Part shown: positions 41,020-44,743 of the stretch, piece after piece
Numbering within the stretch: the first letter of the stretch is position 1
Layout: every line of letters starts with the position of its first letter
NCBI GenBank assembly: GCA_003225075.1
Contig: QIAP01000057.1
Coordinates: forward strand, 1 to 44,743
DNA length: 44,743 nt
Origin: Acidobacteriota bacterium
GTDB lineage: Bacteria > Acidobacteriota > Terriglobia > Terriglobales > Acidobacteriaceae
Direction: 5' to 3'
The notes under the pieces: generated by a model
Told to the model about the DNA's origin: nothing
Seen by the model: only the letters and a program-made list of their open reading frames with translations
The model's database searches: none
Position numbers and translations under genes: made by a program

Positions 41020-42482
41020 CAGAAAAAAAGCACATCCATCTAATCGGCGTCTGCGGTACGGCGATGGCCTCGTTGGCCGGGATGCTTAAGCAGCGTGGTT
41101 TTCAGGTTACCGGCTCGGATGCGGCGTCTTATCCGCCGATGTCAGTTTTCCTCGGTGAGATGGGGATCCCGGTTTCACAGCCATTCAGCGCGACGAACTT
41201 GATGCCCCGGCCGGACCTGGTGGTTGTGGGCAACGCGATCTCACGCGGGAATGTGGAACTCGAACACGTGCTCGACCAGCATATTCCGTTCTGCTCCATG
41301 CCGCAGATTTTGCACGAAGAATTCTTGCGCGGAAAGGAGGTATTGGTGGTTGCGGGGACACACGGCAAGACGACCACCACCTCGATGCTGGCCTGGATTT
41401 TCCACACTGCCGGACAGCAACCGTCGTTTCTGATTGGGGGTCTGGCGGAGAATTTTGGCAGTAGCTTCGCCCTGGGTCAGGGCAAGCACTTCATCCTTGA
41501 AGGCGACGAGTACGATACGGCATTTTTCGATAAGGGACCAAAATTCCTGCATTACTTTCCGGACTCCGTCATTCTTACCTCGGTAGAATTTGATCACGCC
41601 GATATTTATAAGGATCTCGATGCCGTCGAAACGGCATTCAAACGATTGGTGAATTTGGTTCCGCGAAGCGGACGAATTGTGGCCTTCGAAGGAGGGGATA
41701 GCATCGAGCGTTGCGTGCGTAATGCGTTTTGCCCAGTTGAACGCTACGGATTGAGCGTAGGAGCCACCTGGCGGGTCACCGATATCCATCTTGAGCCCAC
41801 CCGCACTACGTGGTCGATGCTACACAACGGCGAGCTGTGGGGAAACTTCGAGTTCCCGTTGGGCGGCGAATACAACGTGTGGAACGCCACTGCGGCCGCG
41901 GCGCTGGCTGCGGAATGCGGTATATCCAAAGATGAGATTCGCGCCGCGTTGAAGACTTTCAAAAGCGTAAAGCGTCGCCTGGAAGTGAAAGCCCAGGTAA
42001 ACGGCATTACGATTATTGATGACTTTGCGCACCATCCCACCGCGATTAGCGGAACGCTGAATGCGCTGCGCTCGCGCTATCCGGGAGCCCGCTTGTGGGT
42101 GATTCTGGAGCCGCGTTCGAATACTCTGCGGCGCAACGTGCTGCAGAACGACTTGGCCAGTAGCCTGGCGCTGGCCGATGAAGTCGTAGTAGCGGGTATT
42201 TTCAAGTCGGACTCTATTCCAGAACACGAGCGGCTCGACCTTGGAGGCTTGGCGACTCAAATTCAGAGACGCGGAAGGCGAGCGCGTGTTATCTCCGATG
42301 TGGATTCAATCGTCCAGATGGTTGCCCCGGATATGCGTAGCGGCGACGTGGTTGCGATCCTGTCGAATGGCGGCTTTGGCGGCATTTATGAGAAGCTGCC
42401 ACAGCGGCTGAAGACGCTAGGCGGAAATGCGACAACTCAAAACTCCAGCCAGACGCCCGTCGAGGTGCCTGCCAAAGCATGA
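41016..42482 (+). CDS. mpl: UDP-N-acetylmuramate:tripeptide ligase (murein recycling)
   Basis: 488 residues of the Mur ligase family. The N-terminal UDP-binding domain has HLIGVCGTAMASLAGML, the hallmark GTAMASLA of Mpl as opposed to MurC. The P-loop GTHGKTTTTSML is at residues 114-125, ILEGDEYDTAFFDKGPKF is the Mpl-type central segment, and DDFAHHPTAISGTL is in the C-terminal domain. It attaches L-Ala-D-Glu-meso-DAP directly to UDP-MurNAc. Coupled to the LD-carboxypeptidase that makes the tripeptide. A Ser/Thr/Pro tail ends the protein. Confidence 0.96.
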   Translation: MTEKKHIHLIGVCGTAMASLAGMLKQRGFQVTGSDAASYPPMSVFLGEMGIPVSQPFSATNLMPRPDLVVVGNAISRGNVELEHVLDQHIPFCSMPQILHEEFLRGKEVLVVAGTHGKTTTTSMLAWIFHTAGQQPSFLIGGLAENFGSSFALGQGKHFILEGDEYDTAFFDKGPKFLHYFPDSVILTSVEFDHADIYKDLDAVETAFKRLVNLVPRSGRIVAFEGGDSIERCVRNAFCPVERYGLSVGATWRVTDIHLEPTRTTWSMLHNGELWGNFEFPLGGEYNVWNATAAAALAAECGISKDEIRAALKTFKSVKRRLEVKAQVNGITIIDDFAHHPTAISGTLNALRSRYPGARLWVILEPRSNTLRRNVLQNDLASSLALADEVVVAGIFKSDSIPEHERLDLGGLATQIQRRGRRARVISDVDSIVQMVAPDMRSGDVVAILSNGGFGGIYEKLPQRLKTLGGNATTQNSSQTPVEVPAKA

Positions 42483-42608
42483 TCCGCAGGCGCCGGATCA
42501 TGTTTGCATTCTGCTTGCGGCCGGTCTTCTAATCTCGCCGTCAGCTTCAAGTCGAACTAAGTTTGTTAAGTTTGGAACCGGCGAAGCGTCGCCCGCAAGG
42601 GCACACCC

Positions 42609-43358
42609 GTGATCCAGACGATGCTCATGCTTGCCTTCTGGGCACTGGCGCTGCCGGTTGCAGCGCTACTGGCCTTTCCCTGGACCCTTCTTTCCCGCAA
42701 TGCCAGTTTTCTCTACCGCGTGGGTATGCGGAGCGCCTGGACCGGCGTGCGCCTGGCCGGTGTGAGTGTGCGGACTCTCGGTATGGAACGATTAGATCCG
42801 CGTGGCACATATATCTTCATGTCTAATCACGTTTCCAATCTTGATCCACCCATTCTTTTGCCAATCATCCCCGGACGAACTTCCGTTATGGCGAAAAAAG
42901 AGCTATTCGATTACCCGCTTCTTGGGGAGGCCATGCGGTTGGGGTCGCTGGTTCCGGTGGACCGCGGTAATCGAGATGCAGGCATTGCGGCGGTACGAGC
43001 GGCCGGCGAGGTCATTCGCCAGGGAATCAATATGACGATCTTCGTGGAAGGGAAACGTTCGTTTGATGGGAAATTGCTGCCCTTCAAGAAAGGTCCTTTC
43101 TATCTGGCGATGGAATGTGGAGTGCCCGTTGTGCCGGTAACGATTGTCGGCACACACGAGATTATGCCCAAGCGAAGATTCTCAATCCGTCCGGGAACGG
43201 CGACAATTGTTTTTCATGAGCCGATTGATCCCAAAGATTTCGGTGATCGTGATTCGCTCATGGCGAAAGTGCGGGCGGCGATTGATAGCGGGCTTCCGCC
43301 TGAATATCGAGAACACAGCCTGCCAACCACCAATGAAAACAGCGGATGTTCACCTTAA
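42609..43358 (+). CDS. plsC: 1-acyl-glycerol-3-phosphate acyltransferase
   Basis: 249 residues from GTG 42609. An N-terminal membrane helix (LMLAFWALALPVAALLAFPW) precedes the acyltransferase motifs: H74 and D79 in SNHVSNLDPP (H-x4-D), VPVDRGNRDAG, the substrate-phosphate motif FVEGKRSFDGKLLPFKKG and VPVVPVTIVGT. It makes phosphatidic acid at the inner membrane. AAGGG lies about 10 bases upstream. It converges on lpxD, with 26 bases between stops. Confidence 0.93.
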   Translation: MIQTMLMLAFWALALPVAALLAFPWTLLSRNASFLYRVGMRSAWTGVRLAGVSVRTLGMERLDPRGTYIFMSNHVSNLDPPILLPIIPGRTSVMAKKELFDYPLLGEAMRLGSLVPVDRGNRDAGIAAVRAAGEVIRQGINMTIFVEGKRSFDGKLLPFKKGPFYLAMECGVPVVPVTIVGTHEIMPKRRFSIRPGTATIVFHEPIDPKDFGDRDSLMAKVRAAIDSGLPPEYREHSLPTTNENSGCSP

Positions 43359-43384
43359 AGAATATACATGCGCGCCTCTTGTCC

Positions 43385-44389
43385 TTACTTCTGTTCCGTT
43401 CTGGCACGCAACGCCTTGGCAATTTCCGGCAATTTGTTAAAAACCGCCGAGCAACGCAACCACAACTTGTTGTCAATCGCCGGATAACCGCTGACCACGG
43501 CTCCCGCGGCGACGTCGCTGGGGATGCCACTTTGAGCAGTGGCGATGACACCGTCACCAATCTTGCAGTGACCGGCGACACCGACTTGTCCGGCCAGAAT
43601 CACGTTGTTGCCGACCTCTGTAGACCCGGCAAGCCCTACCTGCGCGCATAACAGCGTGTTTTCGCCGACTTCGGAACCGTGGCCGACCTGCACCAGATTG
43701 TCTACTTTTGTCCCGCGGCCGATTCGTGTTTGTCCGATGCTGGCGCGGTCCACGCAGGCGTTAGCCTGAACTTCAACTTCGTCTTCGAGGATGGCTGGGC
43801 CGGACTGCACAATTTTGTGCCACTTGCCGGAATCGTCTTTGGCGAATCCGAATCCGTCGGCTCCGATCACCACGCCATTTTGTAAGGTGACGCCGTTTCC
43901 CAGGCGGCAGTATTCGCGAACCATGGCATGAGCGTGGGCGAAAAAATTGTCCCCAATCTTCGCATCGCGGTAGATAACCACATGCGCCAACAGAACCGCG
44001 TTTTTGCCAATCTCGACATTTTCGTCAATGACCACGTATGGTCCAATGTGGGCATGTGCTCCGATTTTCGCGGAAGAATGAATTATCGCCGTGGAGTGCA
44101 CACCCGGCGCATATCGCGGCGGCTGGTAGAAGAGTTCAATCGCTCGCGCGAACGAGAGATAAGGGTTGTTGGAGCGCAGCATCGCGGTAGAGACGGCGGG
44201 GAAGTCATCCGCCACGATCACCGCAGAAGCCTGCGTGGTCCTGGCGGTGGCAGCATATTTGCGGTTGGCGACAAAGGTGATCTGACCGGCTACGGCTTCG
44301 TCGATGCCGGCGACTCCAGTGATTTCGGTGTCGGGCGAACCGTTTTCCAGGCGCGCGTTCAAAGTAGAGGCGATCTGTGAAAGTTTCAT
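43385..44389 (-). CDS. lpxD: UDP-3-O-acylglucosamine N-acyltransferase
   Basis: 334 residues from ATG 44389 (MKLSQIASTLNARLENG); the frame extends to 44470 but the added residues are not family-like. An N-terminal uridine-binding domain (ITGVAGIDEAVAGQITFVAN) is followed by a left-handed beta-helix of hexapeptide repeats: IGAHAHIGPYVVIDENVEIG through IGRGTKVDNLVQVGHGSEVG to GQVGVAGHCKIGDG. The catalytic His is one of those in QVGHG or VAGHC. A C-terminal helix (AVFNKLPEIAKALRA) ends it. It adds the second acyl chain in lipid A synthesis, implying an LPS outer membrane. Confidence 0.96.
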   Translation of the reverse strand: MKLSQIASTLNARLENGSPDTEITGVAGIDEAVAGQITFVANRKYAATARTTQASAVIVADDFPAVSTAMLRSNNPYLSFARAIELFYQPPRYAPGVHSTAIIHSSAKIGAHAHIGPYVVIDENVEIGKNAVLLAHVVIYRDAKIGDNFFAHAHAMVREYCRLGNGVTLQNGVVIGADGFGFAKDDSGKWHKIVQSGPAILEDEVEVQANACVDRASIGQTRIGRGTKVDNLVQVGHGSEVGENTLLCAQVGLAGSTEVGNNVILAGQVGVAGHCKIGDGVIATAQSGIPSDVAAGAVVSGYPAIDNKLWLRCSAVFNKLPEIAKALRARTEQK

Positions 44390-44496
44390 AAGATGGAATC
44401 CATTGACGCGAAGTAGAGCGTGATTGTAACGGAAGTGCGGTTGCCTGACTCTGCGGGCAGGTAGCGCCAAACCGGGCGGGATGGAGGAGGTTCTGC

Positions 44497-44528
44497 CTAG
44501 ACGTCACAAATACTAGACGTCACGAATT
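44497..44528. repeat. Two direct 16-bp repeats upstream of lpxD
   Basis: CTAGACGTCACAAATA (44497-44512) is followed directly by CTAGACGTCACGAATT (44513-44528). Each contains the palindrome GACGTC. It lies 108-139 bases before the lpxD start and 50 bases after the stop of the upstream minus-strand gene, a plausible regulator-binding position. Confidence 0.6.
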
Positions 44529-44577
44529 ATTGGAGCGGTCCGGCGCGGAGAGAGATGGAATCTCTTGGGCGAACCTG

Positions 44578-44743
44578 TTAAGCGTTTTGGGGTGCAGCAA
44601 CGGTTTTTCCCCGCGGAGGTGGCTCCGCGGAATCGTCCGCAGCGGGGACTCGTGGGCCAGCGGTTATCAAGGTTCGGGCAGGCAGATTGTCAGTCAAGTT
44701 GAGTACCTTTCCGCCCACGACTGTGGCCATACCGGCTACTGGC
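44578..44743 (-). CDS. C-terminal end of an unidentified protein (partial)
   Basis: The frame is open from the right edge (first full codon ends at 44742) to TAA at 44578-44580, 54 codons. It reads PVAGMATVVGGKVLNLTDNL, then PARTLITAGPRVPAAD and a Pro/Ala-rich tail (EPPPRGKTVAAPQNA). Regular coding composition supports a real gene end, the start being outside the window. It lies upstream of lpxD on the same strand. Family not recognised. Confidence 0.55.
   Translation of the reverse strand, partial: PVAGMATVVGGKVLNLTDNLPARTLITAGPRVPAADDSAEPPPRGKTVAAPQNA

Overview
The window looks like a chromosomal stretch of a Gram-negative soil-type bacterium, most likely Acidobacteriota (Terriglobia). That placement is inference from gene content: lpxD, dapF and mpl imply an outer membrane with meso-DAP murein, and DUF1844, PilZ, YciE/F-type ferritin-like and CsbD proteins appear together with many small Acidobacteria-like hypotheticals. 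No rRNA or other decisive marker is present.

The left third (1-16.5 kb) is accessory and decaying. It holds unrecognised small ORFs, a C-terminal remnant of an IS1-type transposase (969-1159), a prohead-protease/scaffold-like prophage remnant (1.7-2.3 kb), a broken methyltransferase beside an intact one, truncated secreted-protein genes (4.0-4.8 kb), a DCC/DUF393-lipase maturation factor fusion, a cupin and a frameshifted secreted protein. A tRNA-Gln(CTG) at 9255-9328 is the integration site of a ~5.6 kb element whose right boundary is a copy of the tRNA 3' half at 14882-14927. Inside are a frameshifted tyrosine integrase whose reading frame ends within the tRNA gene, an excisionase-like HTH gene, two overlapping XerC/D-type recombinases (one 5'-truncated, one frameshifted), a small membrane protein, a PilZ protein, a lone receiver domain and a degenerate tRNA-like sequence. 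Right of the element lie an ABC-F pseudogene and repeats.

From 16.7 to 25.9 kb the genes are mostly on the minus strand and concern stress and the envelope: a ferritin-like DUF892 protein, a glycine-zipper exported protein, a GT4 glycosyltransferase, CsbD, PilZ, a TPM-nucleotidyltransferase-LemA cluster, and an FMN-dependent 2-hydroxyacid dehydrogenase with an MFS carrier. A 51-residue protein with two CxxCxGxG knuckles sits at 18569-18724.

From 26.7 to 30.4 kb is a housekeeping run on the minus strand: ygfZ, a DUF1844 gene, an MBL hydrolase and ribF. From 30.6 kb the plus strand dominates: a beta-decarboxylating dehydrogenase coupled to a zincin lipoprotein, a RelB/RelE-like toxin-antitoxin pair, and mtnP-PfkB kinase-GT-C glycosyltransferase joined by 4-bp overlaps. 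Then come MgtC-dapF and LD-carboxypeptidase-mpl (both overlapping pairs; DAP supply and murein tripeptide recycling) and plsC. An exported Nif3-like protein and lpxD are on the minus strand, and a partial gene closes the window.

I see no clearly new multi-gene defence or biosynthetic system. The most unusual parts are the tRNA-Gln element with its own tRNA-like sequence, the exported Nif3 homologue, and the clustered gene truncations around 3-5 kb.
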